This document shows, one piece after another, positions 43,704-55,201 of a stretch of DNA of 64,000 nt. The first letter of the stretch is position 1. Each line of letters starts with the position of its first letter. The notes under the pieces were generated by a model. That model ran no database searches and was not told the DNA's origin. It saw only the letters and a program-made list of their open reading frames with translations. The position numbers and the translations under genes are program-made. Source of the stretch: Botryosphaeria dothidea (Eukaryota; Ascomycota; Dothideomycetes; Botryosphaeriales; Botryosphaeriaceae); the NCBI GenBank assembly GCA_011503125.2, contig WWBZ02000001.1, positions 4,402,001-4,466,000 of the forward strand, written 5' to 3'.

Positions 43704-45733
43704 ATGGCCTCCACCTCCGACACCATCACCGCCGTGACCTCCGTCCTCCTGCGCATCTCCATCTACGTATTCTTACGATGGGTGAGCCCTGTCGAATCGC
43801 CATCCCCGCGATCCTGCTGACCTTCCTGTAGATCCCCACGAGCGTTCGTACAGCCCAATGCCTCCCTACTCCACCGGATCTGACCAGCTGACGAAACTAC
43901 GCCAGATCGTGCCGCCGCTCGCGACCGCTCTCATTGCCATCTACGTCCCATCCTTCCTCACAAGCTTCTGGTCCACCTCTCCCTACAAGGTCGTGTCCGA
44001 TGAAATCGATATAATTACCAAGGAGACCGTCGCCCAAGGAGATGATTCTCCAGAGCAGGTCGAAGGCACGCAGCCCAGGCCATTGGAGGAGCTGGACGTA
44101 GAAGAGACCATTGTTGTCCAGGAGAAGGACCCACAAGTCTTCAAGACCCTCCTGACCGGGCTTCCAAGCCCCTCATCCGCGGTATGGAGCTGGATAACAT
44201 TTTCAATCAACATACTTTTGGTGGGAATGATGCTGGACCTCATCTATCGCGCACCGGTGCTGTATCCCCAGCACCATCTTTCGTTTGCGCGCGTTGGGTA
44301 CGTGTCGGAGAAGTCGGCGAAGCTTCTTGTGCGCGAACCCAGCGTGAATAAGCTTCCAATCTTCGTGTCTTACCGGTTTGCGGATCCGCCCTTCAGCCTG
44401 GACTCGGGCCACCGCCCGCAGGACACCGCGTGGAAGCATGCCGCCAGCATTGACTGGCTTTCCGACGAGACGGACTACACCTCCGCCGTAGAAATCACCC
44501 ATCTCAGGCCGGATACCAAGTATCAATGGGCGCTGTCAAACAACCACACCGGTTATTTTACTACCGCGCCACCAGTCGGAAAGATTTCCACGAGGGAGGG
44601 CCGCCAAGGCAAATACACCTTCCTCCACTCCAGCTGCATCAAGCCTCGCGTGCCCTACAATCCGTTCCAACACCCCCTCTCCATCCCCGGCTTCGAGCAC
44701 CTCGCCAAGTGGATCGACAAGCTCAGCGCGCACTTCATGCTCTTCCTGGGCGACTTCATCTACATCGACGTGCCCATCCGCCACGGCCAAGCCCACGAGG
44801 ACTACCGCCGCGAATACCGCCAGGTCTACTCGGCGCCCGAATGGCCGTCCGTCTCGGCCAAGCTGCCGTGGATCCACGTGCTCGACGACCACGAGATCGA
44901 AAACGACTGGGACCGCAACGTCACCGGCGTCTTCCAGGCCGCGTACGAGCCGTGGCGCCACTACCAGGTCGCCGTCAACCCGCCCGCGCCGCGCGCCGGC
45001 GACACGTACTTCACCTTCACGCAGGGGCCCGCGTCCTTCTTCCTCATGGACACGCGCCGCTACCGCGAGCCCGAGCGCGACAAGGACCCGTGGGACGCGT
45101 CCAAGAGCATGCTCGGCGCCCAGCAGCAGGAGGACTTGCTCAGGTGGATCGCCGCGCCCGTCAAGCCCGGCGTGCGCTGGAAGGTCGTCGTCTCGAGCAT
45201 CCCCTTCACCAAGAACTGGCGCCACGGGCCCTCCAAGCTCGACACCTGGGGCGGCTATCTGGCCGAGCGCCAGCGCCTGCTCGAGGCCATGTGGGATGTC
45301 GGCGCGGCCGGCGACGTTGGTATCGTCGTGCTGAGCGGCGATCGCCACGAGTTCGCGGCTACGGCCTTTCCGCCGCCGAAGGAGGGCAGGTGGCCGCAGA
45401 GCGCGGCGGTGCATGAGTTTAGTACGAGCCCGTTGAGCATGTTTTATTTGCCCGTCAGGACGTATGAGGATACGGGGGATGAGGAGGATGTGTGTTTGAA
45501 GTAAGTCATGACCGCGTCGTTGATGAAGTAGAGGAACTGACAAGTGTCCCCGCAGGTACATCCCCGACGGCAACTCGAAGTTCGGCGCCATCGAGATCAC
45601 GAGCCCGAAGGCGAGCGAGCAGAGCATGCTGCAGTACAGGCTGTTCGTGGATGGCGAGGAGACCTGGAGCTATACGGTCACGACCCCGCCGAAGGCTGGG
45701 GGCAGAAAGGGTCAGGATTCGCTTTGGGGTTGA
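43704..45733 (+). CDS. PhoD-like metallophosphatase
   Basis: Alkaline-phosphatase-D-type enzyme, probably membrane-anchored. Proposed exons are 43704-43781, a 12-base exon 43832-43843, 43906-45500 and 45556-45733, giving 620 residues. The tiny exon supplies IPTS between FLRW and IVPPLATALIAIYVPSFL, the typical N-terminus. Without it the ORF opens at 43858. A second membrane segment is at about residues 120-140 (WITFSINILLVGMMLDLIY). Phosphatase motifs are LHSSCIKPR, FMLFLGDFIYID, IHVLDDHEIENDWD, VVVSSIPFTKNW and VVLSGDRHEFAATAF, with the metal-binding Asp and His residues in place. It converges on the METTL25-like gene, with about 430 bases between stops. Confidence 0.9.
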
Positions 45734-46159
45734 TGGTATGTACCATTGGATCTGAATTGGAACGAGGAGTTTTTCTATATCGACGATATATCGGGTACCT
45801 GCTTGCTTATATAGTACAGCATAGTCTTTTTGGATCGGCGCAAATTGCATTGCCAGGATCGGCTGAATTGGTGGATAGATACATGCAGATAGCCGCGGAG
45901 TATTCTGGGTGCGAACGACGAAGAAACAATGAATTTGTTCCATTGATGTGGAATTGATCTCGAAAGGATTCGAGCTGATGCATGGTGAAATTGGTCTCTG
46001 GAAGCTTCGGGGTAGCGCACGCACCACTCCACTTGGATGTGAATGGGGTATACATTTGGAGGCTCTCCCACCAGCGCATGCCTCAAAAAATTATTTTTTT
46101 CCGCCCACCCACCCATCCAACCATCTATGTCTACCTCCGTCTATCCCTCACGTACTGCT

Positions 46160-48274
46160 CTACTTCTTTAGCCCGACCACGACAAGATTCCGCGGGCTCA
46201 GCTGGTAATCAAACACCGGCTCCACCCAGGCGCTCTCCACCTCCTCCTGCTCCTTCAACCACAACCATCTATCCACCACGATCATGGCCTCAATCACACC
46301 CGCTGAGAACGCCATCAAGCTCCACACAACCGCGAGCTGCTTCTTCCTCTCACGATACTCTTCTTCATACCGCGCAATCTCCTCATCCGTGATGTCCGCC
46401 ATGTTCTTCCTGATGAGCGCCGCCTTCACCGGGTGCTGCTCGCCGTTCGCCTCGATCTTCGCCAGCGCGCCGCGCACGTATGCAACGAAGCCCGTGTAGC
46501 AGCTCTTCCTGAGCGATCCGATGACGATGGGCTCGCCCCCGCTCGAGCAGCCGGCCGGGCTGACCGACCCGCCAACCGCGCGGCCGTTCTCGAACGCGTT
46601 GTTGTTGTTGTTGTTGTTGTTGTCGCCGTCCCTGTTGCTCGGCGGCGGCTCGACGACGCCGCGGTCGAGGAAGACGCGCTGCAGCAGCGCGCGGAAGAAG
46701 TGGCGCGTGAAGAAGGCCTCGCTGTCGACGGGGCCCCAGTTCTGCGGCGCCTGCACGGCCATCATGCGCGCCGTGATGTTCAGGCGCACGCCGACGTCGT
46801 GGGTGCCGGGGACGCGGTAGGCGGCGTAGCGGTTGGACATGGGGAAGCCGTGCGGGTCGAAGGCGTTGGCGGTGGCTTCGAGGCGCGGGTGGTTGGGCCG
46901 CAGCTGCGGCAGCTTGTACGACGGCGGGCCGAGGCGCTCGGTCATCAGGTTGTAGCAGCAGCCGATCATGGCGACGGCCTTGACGTTGGGGTTGAGGACG
47001 AGCGAGCGCAGGCCGTGGTGGACGAGGTTGCCGCACGAGTGGAGCGAGATGACCATGACGTTGGGGTCTTGGGCGCGGGTGTCTGCGTTGACCGCGGTTG
47101 TGGAGGTGAGAAAGGGTTGGCTGGCGTCTTCTTTCGTCTGCGTACTCTGGCTCTGTTGCTCTGCTACTTTCGTTGGGTCGACGATTTCCTGGATGACGTG
47201 TGCGAGGTTCCCGTCTTCAAGCCTGTGCTCCACGTATTGGATGCTCCCAGAGCCGTTCTCCAGCAGGTGCAGTTTTGCCTTCTTGGAGCCCTTCGGGATA
47301 CCGTTGAATGTTTCTTTCGATTGATCTTGCACGAAATCTGCAGTTCCTTCAGGTGCAAACCCTGCAAAGGCGTCGTCTTGCCTCTGTACGGCCTCAGCGG
47401 GCTGTGATGTTGTGACCTCTTCTGTGACTTCCTCTTGGACTTGCTCTGGCATCTCCGTCTCATTCACACCACTCTTCTCCGCTGCACCATCCTCACAATC
47501 CGCACATGCATCCTCGCCTTCCGACTTCTCTTTCTTCTTGAATACCAGCCCGTCCCTCTCTTTCTCCTTCCTCCACTCCTTCTTGTTCCTCAACACCAAC
47601 TTCTTCGGCGCCAAGCCCGCGAGCACGTCAATCCCCCTCGCGCCTTCAATATTGTTCTTCCGACTCTCAATCCCAATGATCCTCTTACCATACGGCTCAC
47701 TCGCCAGCGCCCGCCCCAAATAATTCTGGCCCGACCCAAAGTCCGCAATATGCGTAATCGCGCCGCCCTCCCCCTTCGCCTCGCCAATCCCCCTCGTCAG
47801 CCCATCCACAAAGCTCGCAACATGCTGCACCTCATGCTGCTTCTTCACATTCATCCCCAGCGCGATATGCCTCGGCAGCTTCCCGGCCGCCTCCTTCCCG
47901 GCGCTCCGCGGCGCCCACTCCCTCCGCAGCAGCAAGCCCCGCACCTCGCGCACGAACGCCAGCAGGCTCTCCGGCGGCGGCGCCACCGCAAACCTCTGCC
48001 GCAGGCACCCGTCCCCGAGGTCCACGCGCATGCACAGGTCCAGCACGTCCGCCATCTCGACGTCGCCGCGCGCGAACCAGCACCTCCACTCCGCCGGCAG
48101 CACGAGCGAGTACAGGTCCGGGTCGCGCGTGAAGAAGTCCAGGATGTGCACGCCGCCGCACAGCGTGCGCAGCATCGTCGACGTCGTGCCGAAGCGGAGC
48201 AGCGCGTCGACGTAGGCTTCCGGGTCGCCGCCAGCGAAGTTGGGCGGCAGGGGGAGCGGGTCTTCCGGTCCCAT
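46160..48274 (-). CDS. METTL25/RRNAD1-like methyltransferase-domain protein
   Basis: A single-exon 704-residue protein. The methyltransferase core is split: THIADFGSGQNYLGRALA and RIIGIESRKNNIEGARGID form the SAM side. VMVISLHSCGNLVHHGLRSL and AVAMIGCCYNLMTERLG follow after a charged, low-complexity insert of about 200 residues. This HSCGNL plus GCCYNLMTE pairing is characteristic of the METTL25/RRNAD1 group. Near residue 560 an asparagine run is coded by the GTT microsatellite. The C-terminus has a hydrophobic segment (VVWSLMAFSAGVIEAMIVVD). The substrate is not known. Long antisense ORFs over it reflect its codon composition. Confidence 0.88.
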   Translation of the reverse strand: MGPEDPLPLPPNFAGGDPEAYVDALLRFGTTSTMLRTLCGGVHILDFFTRDPDLYSLVLPAEWRCWFARGDVEMADVLDLCMRVDLGDGCLRQRFAVAPPPESLLAFVREVRGLLLRREWAPRSAGKEAAGKLPRHIALGMNVKKQHEVQHVASFVDGLTRGIGEAKGEGGAITHIADFGSGQNYLGRALASEPYGKRIIGIESRKNNIEGARGIDVLAGLAPKKLVLRNKKEWRKEKERDGLVFKKKEKSEGEDACADCEDGAAEKSGVNETEMPEQVQEEVTEEVTTSQPAEAVQRQDDAFAGFAPEGTADFVQDQSKETFNGIPKGSKKAKLHLLENGSGSIQYVEHRLEDGNLAHVIQEIVDPTKVAEQQSQSTQTKEDASQPFLTSTTAVNADTRAQDPNVMVISLHSCGNLVHHGLRSLVLNPNVKAVAMIGCCYNLMTERLGPPSYKLPQLRPNHPRLEATANAFDPHGFPMSNRYAAYRVPGTHDVGVRLNITARMMAVQAPQNWGPVDSEAFFTRHFFRALLQRVFLDRGVVEPPPSNRDGDNNNNNNNNAFENGRAVGGSVSPAGCSSGGEPIVIGSLRKSCYTGFVAYVRGALAKIEANGEQHPVKAALIRKNMADITDEEIARYEEEYRERKKQLAVVWSLMAFSAGVIEAMIVVDRWLWLKEQEEVESAWVEPVFDYQLSPRNLVVVGLKK
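46598..46623 (+). repeat. (GTT)n microsatellite coding an Asn run
   Basis: Eight or so GTT units on the plus strand read as AAC codons on the minus strand, giving a run of eight Asn in the METTL25-like protein. The length keeps the frame and probably varies between strains. Confidence 0.85.
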
Positions 48275-49670
48275 CTTTACTCTCTTTCTCTCCTTTTTTT
48301 AAAAAAAAAAAAATCAGGGTTCCCTTGTGGTCGGTGTTTTGCTCTTTTCGAGGTTACGGACTCTCAGCCGCCGCGAAAATTTTTTTCCTTTGCGGTCGCT
48401 GTTGGACTCGTGGATGAGATGTGGTCCAAGTGTATGTTTCTTTCAATTCCAAGTTTCCTAGCAGAGATATGTGCCCTGCAGCTCTTTCAAAATGACTGTG
48501 GTGGAGGCGCTTGATATTTTTAGGTGTGGGGATGAGAGAAGTTTCGGGCCAGGATTTCTTGACGGTGAAAATGACTGGCTTGTCACGTGATATATCTTTG
48601 AGTCCAATGTTCGCATCAAATGCGTTACGAAAGGCAACATCGGCTTTGGTTACTCCAATCTGATTCTTGTTATGATTATTTATACTATCCGAAATGTCGA
48701 GTGTGGTACAAACATAGCCGGGATGGCAGGCAAGTAATGCCACTCAACGAGCCAGTCTGATTAGTGAGTCTATAAATTATCATACAGCCGAAGTGCTTCG
48801 AAACCGGGTCTTTTAAAGCTGGACGTCTCTTTCTATATCCTCGATCGTACTTTCAATGTTTTCAATGTCTGCCTCGTGAACACCACTGGGTGAGACAGGC
48901 AGGATCAAGGCAAGGAGGCACGCCTCAACACAGCTGAATGCCTCACACCCGTCTCACATTTACAGAGACATCAAAGACAATTTCCAACTAAACTACTATT
49001 GCAAACTACGTACTGTACGGAATAGGTATATAGCTATAAAAACGATGAGATAACAAGGATATGCAAGCAGATCGTCCACAGGCGACACCGCTATACAGGA
49101 GGGTACTTCTCCCTGCAATCCTATCCAAGAAGACTCGTAACGTTGCATCATCTCAACTGCGGTGAGGCTCTTCGTATGGCAGCTTTACTCACCGCTCTGT
49201 CCAGAATCGAAAAGAAAAGGGCCATGTGCGGCGATAACGGCAGTAGTAGCCGCTATCCATGTACGCGCCCGCAGCCCTTCAAGAATAATCCCGGCGTATT
49301 TTTCATCATCAACCGGGGTTTCCGTCACGGGAATTTGGAAAATAAAGCCTTTTCCCCCAAGTGTAAGTCATCATCATCATCACCTGATTTCCCTTTGCCC
49401 CGATTTTTCCAAGCCAAGAAACGTGAATGCGTCTAGAGTGAACATATACAGGGCGTTTGTGTGGAGGGTAAAGTGCGGTATTACCGTGACTCGAGGATGC
49501 GGAAGGTATGTAGGAGTGTGGTGGCGAGTGGGTGAAGAAGGTTGAATAGAAGGGTTTTGTGTGATGTGTGGTATATGTGCGAATAAATGTGGTAATTCCA
49601 AAAGATGAAAGATGCGAAACCGTCGCTATGCGTATAAGCAGCATGATGCAAGGTGCCAAAACTGAGGAGT
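48275..49670. other. Intergenic, shared 5' and 3' flanks
   Basis: Upstream of the METTL25-like gene and downstream of the large RasGAP-like gene. It contains T and A homopolymers at about 48,293-48,313. No gene supported. Confidence 0.5.
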
Positions 49671-52600
49671 CTATGGGATCCTCTCCATCTCGTCGCGAGC
49701 CCGCAGGTACTTGGTGGCCAACTGGTCTCCGCCGCGCTTGGACATCTCCATCCAGTGCTGGGCAACGCACATGGTGATGGGATCGCTGCGGGCAGGATCT
49801 TCCCGCTTGCGATCACGCTGGAGCAGCTCTGCCTTGAACACCTCAGTCGGCTTGGTCAGAGGCAACGTGGTGCGTGGCAGCAGATCAGGGTGCGTCAGGT
49901 AGAAGATGGCGAGCTCACGCTCGGCCACCGCATCACCTTCCTTGGCAGTGATGATCAGCATGCGTGCTGCATCCTCCATGGTGAACTTGTTCAGCGGATC
50001 ATCCGGAGATGGAGCGACCGTGGCGCTCGTGACGCCAGCCTTCTCAGACGCACCACTACTGCTGTTGGCAGCGTGTTGCAGGGCCGCGGAACGGTTCTGC
50101 GTGTTCAACGCAACGATGTCGTCAGCAATCTCCACCATGATGCGGCAGATATCCTGCTTCAGACCAAGGGCAGCAAGCCCCGCGTCCCAAAACGCCTTGC
50201 CACGAGCAGTCTTATCCAGCATTTGTGCAGGCACAAACGATGCGATGTACTGCAAGTCGCGGAAGAGCGTCTTGGGCCGGATCTCTGCATCACGGAACAA
50301 ACCCGTCAACACGTCGACAATCATGTCGGTGCTGGGCGGCCCAGGCGGAGAGCGGGCACCGTTGCGGTATGAGGCCGAGGCAGCCTCATCACCGTTCATC
50401 ATCGAATGCGAACGTCTGCCTTCGCAATTGGCGATCGCCTCTTCCAAGTTCTGGGCCTGGACATGATTAGCTGTAGCTTCGCGGGAGCTATACTCAGGCA
50501 CAGAGCCCAAAGTAGGCGACTGCGGCACCGTTGGCAGCGTCTCTCTGCGGCTGTAGCTGCGGCCAGTGCGGCTGCTGAGCGAGGCGATGATCAACAACTC
50601 AAGCTCATACAGCGCATGGAGCTTCGAGAACGGATTCGGGTGAGTGGCAAACTTATGCAGGAGGCGACGGAAAGCAGAGTTGAAGGGAAACTCAAGAAGG
50701 CCGGCCTTCTTTGCAGATATGGCAGAGGAGCGGGCAGTGGCATCAGTTCCGGAACTGGAATGCTCGGTGGAAGAGTGGTGTTCCGAACCCGGTCCACGCT
50801 GCTCCTTAGCTGCACTTCGCAGATTTCTCATGCTCTTCTTACGGGCAGCACGCTTGCGGCGCTTCTCTTCCTCTTCCTTACGGGCGATGCATTCCTCGCC
50901 AAGGTCTCCAGAGAACCATGCATCGGTCTCGCTGCCACTGCTGAAGACAATAGTCCCCAGATCGCTGAGGAGCAGACCCGTGAGGGTCTGCTTGAGGTCC
51001 AGCAAGAACCGACGCTTGTCTTCATTCACAGTTGCCGATTGCTTCAACATGACTGTGCCACGAGAGGAGCCAGGACGAATGCTCGTCGCACTTGTTGGAG
51101 AAGAAGCAGCCTGAGTCTGGAAGGGAGACCAAAACGTATTGGAGGAATCAATCGACAGGACAGGGCTGGAGCCGCCGAAGTAGTCCTGGGAGTCCATGAG
51201 ATCGATGGGCCTTGATCCGCTCCACTTACCGGAATCAAAGCTCTGCTGAGAGCCGTTGCGATGCACAGAGCGCAAGCTGCTGTTACTTGGGCGCTGCGCA
51301 AAGTCAAGGCTTCTCAGACTCGACTTGCCTGGATGCGATTCGTATTCCTCGTCGCCAGCAATGCTCAATGTGCCCACACCAGTCAAGAACAGATCGCCCT
51401 TCTGACGACCGGTATCGAGGACTTCTTTGTCACGGCGGTAGAGCTCGCTGGACCAAAGGACGGGTCCATCGAGAATGCCGTCGCCAACAAGCTTATTGAC
51501 ACACTTGTCAATCTCAAGGCAGAAGCGATGTATCCGCTCCTCACCCTTACAGAATGAACTCTCGATTGCATACTGCTTGAGCCAACGCAGAGTCATGTCG
51601 GACTGTTCGTCCGCTAGCTTATTGGGGCCTCCATGGTCGGTGGGTGCAGCCATGAGGTCCAGAACCTGCGCCTCGGTCTTCAAGAGGAAATTGTTGGCGA
51701 CCTTTGAAGGGTTGCGTGGTCGGTGGGTTTGGACTGGCTTGCCATCCGGCGTCTTGGTCGGCTGACCCATGATCTTCAATGCCAGCGCAACGTTCTTGGC
51801 TTCCTCGTACCCAGCCGAGTTACGTACATCGGTGATGTACCACATCTTGTCTCTCAAGGTCTTCATGCCGGCCATCATGTCCTCAATGGCCTCATCGTGC
51901 CTTTCTTGTGACTGCTTGAGCCAGACAAACCATGCCTCGAATTCCTCGATGGCACTGGATGACTTGGCAAGAGATTCTCGTGGACCACGGCCAAAGTAGT
52001 TGAGCAATGCAGCGTATCCATTGCGGGTGAGAGAGGGAGACTGGATTTTTCTCAGATGCTGCAAGGTTTTGAAGTACAGATGCGCATTGACAAAATCCGA
52101 CCGAGCCTGGCATTGGTTCATGGCAGCCTCGAGCATGATGATGAGGACGGAGGGTTTCTCGGCTCCAGAATCCTTCAAGTCAGCATTGGAGTTGGTCCGG
52201 CCATGTGCCCTCATCCGCGAAGGTGGTGTTCCTCGCTGGCTGGCGAACATGGTTGAGAGCTGACTTTGGCTAGCACTGTGATAGGGGTTTCTGTCACCGA
52301 GGGGTGCTGAAGCTGCCCGGTTGGGGCCCATGGGTCGTGCTTCCCGGCGAATAGCGGAGGTGCGATTGCTAAATCCCTTCGATTCACTCTCCGGAGCAAG
52401 CTCCTTCGGGATTTCATACTCCTCAACGAGCTTGACGATCGCAACCTTGATGGAATGGTAATCACTCTCCAGCTCCATTCTATCGTTGGCACCTTCATCA
52501 TCACTCTCACTTTCGGTGGAGTCCTCATCAGGTTCCTCTTCACTCTCAGTGTCCTTGCGCATCCGGGTCCTGAGCTCTTTTCCTCCCGAAGAAACGTAAA

Positions 52601-55201
52601 GAACAGACCACTTCTCAGCACAGGGATGGCAAGAGCCTGTCGCATCCAGACCTAGAACTCGTGTCATTTCCGAACACGTCGATCTGATCTTCCGGCCATA
52701 CTCCTCGGTTGGCTCCACCTTACTCTCATGCCCAGGGTAGTTGTCCCCTGTCGTGAGAGGATGGTGGCTCTCCACAGGACCGACATGCGGCTCCAAGAGG
52801 GGCTCTCTGGAGGTGGTATCGCTGGTCATGGATGATGCAGCACTTTGACTCAATATTGAACTAGCATCCCCGGAGATGGAAGGATTGCGGAACGGCAAGG
52901 AAACACCGGAGATGGACGATGCACCCGAGGCTAAACCACGATGATGACCATCCTCGGTATGGCTAGATGATGGCCGTCTCTCAGGATACAGACTGTTGAC
53001 AATGGTGATTATATCGGAGGGGCACATAACTACGAAAGGTTGAACCTCAACCGTTTCGCGGGGAGAAGTAATGGCTTTTGCGGGGAGAAGGACGGGCTTG
53101 GAATGGCTACGTGTCTTGAACCTGTTCATGATGTTGTCGATGTGGTGGCGAATTTCTGGCAGGATCGGAACGGCTTGTTTCCTGGATCATCCCGTTAGCA
53201 CCAATTCTTTATCAACATCGACGTATTTCAGAAACTCACCAATTGTACGTCATGTCCAGAACTTGCTTCTGGGCCCTGATAGCGATTTCCTTCAGAATCT
53301 TCTGCCGCGCGTGCTCCGTGATGTGATGACCAGTCATGATGCCTTGGCTCTGCTGGATGTGAGCTGCTAATCCGTAGAAAAATACGAGGTGGCTCTTACT
53401 TCAGGATGAATGATTGCATTGAGAAGATACGTTGAGAAGAACCATCTCGACACAATGAAAGTTTGAGCAGCAGTGCGATGCTTTCGTGAGTCCTCAAGCT
53501 TCTTCAGAATTGCCATACCTATCTCCAGAATGCCTTCAGGGATACCTCCAGCACTTGGCTCATCATCGATGACTTCGAACAACCTCAGGACAGACCTATC
53601 ATAGAACTCATCGGCTGCGATGGTGTCCTTGGTGCTCCGAGTTTCCGGCTGGCCCCGTTGCCTGGCTGGCTCCTCGGTTTTCTCAAGAAGGAACTGGCCG
53701 TCCTGAAGGACCTCCATGAGGTAAAGCTCCAGGTTTATTTTTCCAGGCCACTCCCGCATACCGGCCCATGCATCCAAGACACTCTTGATGAACTTGTCAC
53801 TGCCGGGCTTTCCTTCCGTGATCAGCCTGGCACAGGTGGTGGCCCAGATATCCGTCCGGCGGAGGTCCTCGGCGGAGTCTGGCCCAGAAGAGTTGGCAAA
53901 GATGGTGTAAATGAGAGCTGAAAGGGGATCATGACGCTGGAAAGACAGTAGACGTTCTACTGCCGAGGAACCAGACAAAGCCTGGGATTTCTGCGCACTG
54001 GGGACAGGTTTGCCCCGAGCTTGCAGCGCCATGACGGAATCTATGGGGTCCAGCGCCTGGCGGAAGGTGGTTAACGAGGCCAGCTCCTGCTGCGAAAGAC
54101 TGGTGATACGGGTAGCAAGAAAGTCTGGGTTAGTGCGCAACTCCGAAAGAAACTCCAACAGATCATCCCGGGTTTTGGTGGGTATCTCATGCATAAAAGT
54201 AGAAAAAGAATTAACGCGCTCATTTTTCTGAGTTTTGGCCTTTCCAAACTCCAAGTCGGGTTCCAGCAACGCGTAGCGCCGAGTAGCGTCGCACGAGTTT
54301 CGTACATCGTGGAGCGCATTGTACAGCTGGGCAAAGCTCTTCTTGTCGTCGGACCGGAAGTGGTCGACCAGTGTGCGGTGTACCAGCTCTCCGCAGTGTA
54401 CCAGCCGGGCGGAGAGGGCGTTGGCTACGAGTGACCGGTGCAGGCGCACGCGGGCGTGGCAGCGGCGCTGTTCTTGATAGCTCTGCAGGCGGATGAGGTG
54501 CGCGAGCTCGGCGAGCGAGGTGGACGAGGTGGAGACTATATCCGAGGGGAAAGCACCGTCTGTATACTGCGAGAGGTCGGCCGGGAGCAAGCGCGGGAGA
54601 CGGCCGGCGGGGGCGGAGACTGAGGGGTGCATTTGCGGCCGCGGCGCGGGCTGAGGCGCTGGCTGAGGCGCTGGTCTCTCATGGTGTTGTTGTTGTTGTT
54701 GCTGCTGCTGCTGCTGCTGGTCGGGTTCATGAGTCGAGGTCTGCGCCAGCCGGCTTCCCATCTTCGAGGCGTGGTCGGATGGCGTGGGCGACCTGTGCGG
54801 GCTGGGGGACCGGCGCGCGGCGTCGCGGGGAGGGTCATGGATTTCGGGAGGGGACGGCGTAGGGCTCCTAGAAGAGACCTGAGTGACAGTAGGTGACACG
54901 GCTGTATAGGCTTCCTGTCAGCGGATGCCAGCACATCATACAGAGGCCAGAGCTTGACGCTACGGGCAGCCGAGGGAAGCGGCGCAGAAACGTACGGGGA
55001 GACGAATAAGCCGGCCCCGGCGGCGAGGAGGAGGACTGGTTGCGTCTGATCATCGCGCCATGGGGAGGCGCGCAAGTGATGCCCGAGACGCTCGAGGGCG
55101 GACTTCGTGCTGGCAGAGGGGACGGGGGCTGAGGGCTGCGAGCTGCGATCGCGACGGCGAGGCGGGCTTGGGGAGCGGTCGCCGGTTGGTGATGCTGCCA
55201 C
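49671..55201 (-). CDS. Very large conserved protein, RasGAP-like first half and SEL1-like C-terminus
   Basis: Four exons, 55201-54992, 54914-53400, 53349-53240 and 53181-49671, join in frame to about 1,781 residues. Each junction has GT..AG ends and restores sensible sequence: SPY+EAYTAV, IIHPE+SQGIMTGHHI, YNW+KQAVPIL. A Ser/Pro-rich and poly-Gln N-terminus precedes a helical region. Its end, RWFFSTYLLNAIIHPESQG, resembles the closing part of RasGAP domains, so Ras regulation is a guess. The long middle is charged (SEEEPDEDSTESESDDEG) with a KKSMRNLRSAAKEQ basic block. The tail (AVAERELAIFYLTHPDLL, DPITMCVAQHWMEMSKRGGD) is SEL1-like. No ATG is found at the 55201 end (a GTG there), so a short upstream exon is probably missing. 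Confidence 0.75.
54681..54720 (-). repeat. CAG/CAA tract coding poly-Gln
   Basis: Mixed TTG/CTG units on the plus strand read as CAA/CAG on the minus strand, giving eleven Gln followed by two His in the large RasGAP-like protein. A likely length-variable site. Confidence 0.8.

Noticed and set aside
44526..45627. Long ORFs of 296 (plus) and 363 (minus) codons
   Set aside because: Frame shadows of the GC-rich PhoD-like gene; low-complexity Arg/Ala sequence.
46433..47407. 324-codon ORF on the plus strand
   Set aside because: Antisense to the METTL25-like gene; composition (Val/Arg/Ala-rich) is the mirror of its codon use and no domain is seen.
47435..48514. 359-codon ORF on the plus strand
   Set aside because: Also antisense to the METTL25-like gene, Arg/Pro/His-rich with no family features.
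49653..50372. 239-codon ORF on the plus strand
   Set aside because: Antisense to the last exon of the large RasGAP-like gene.
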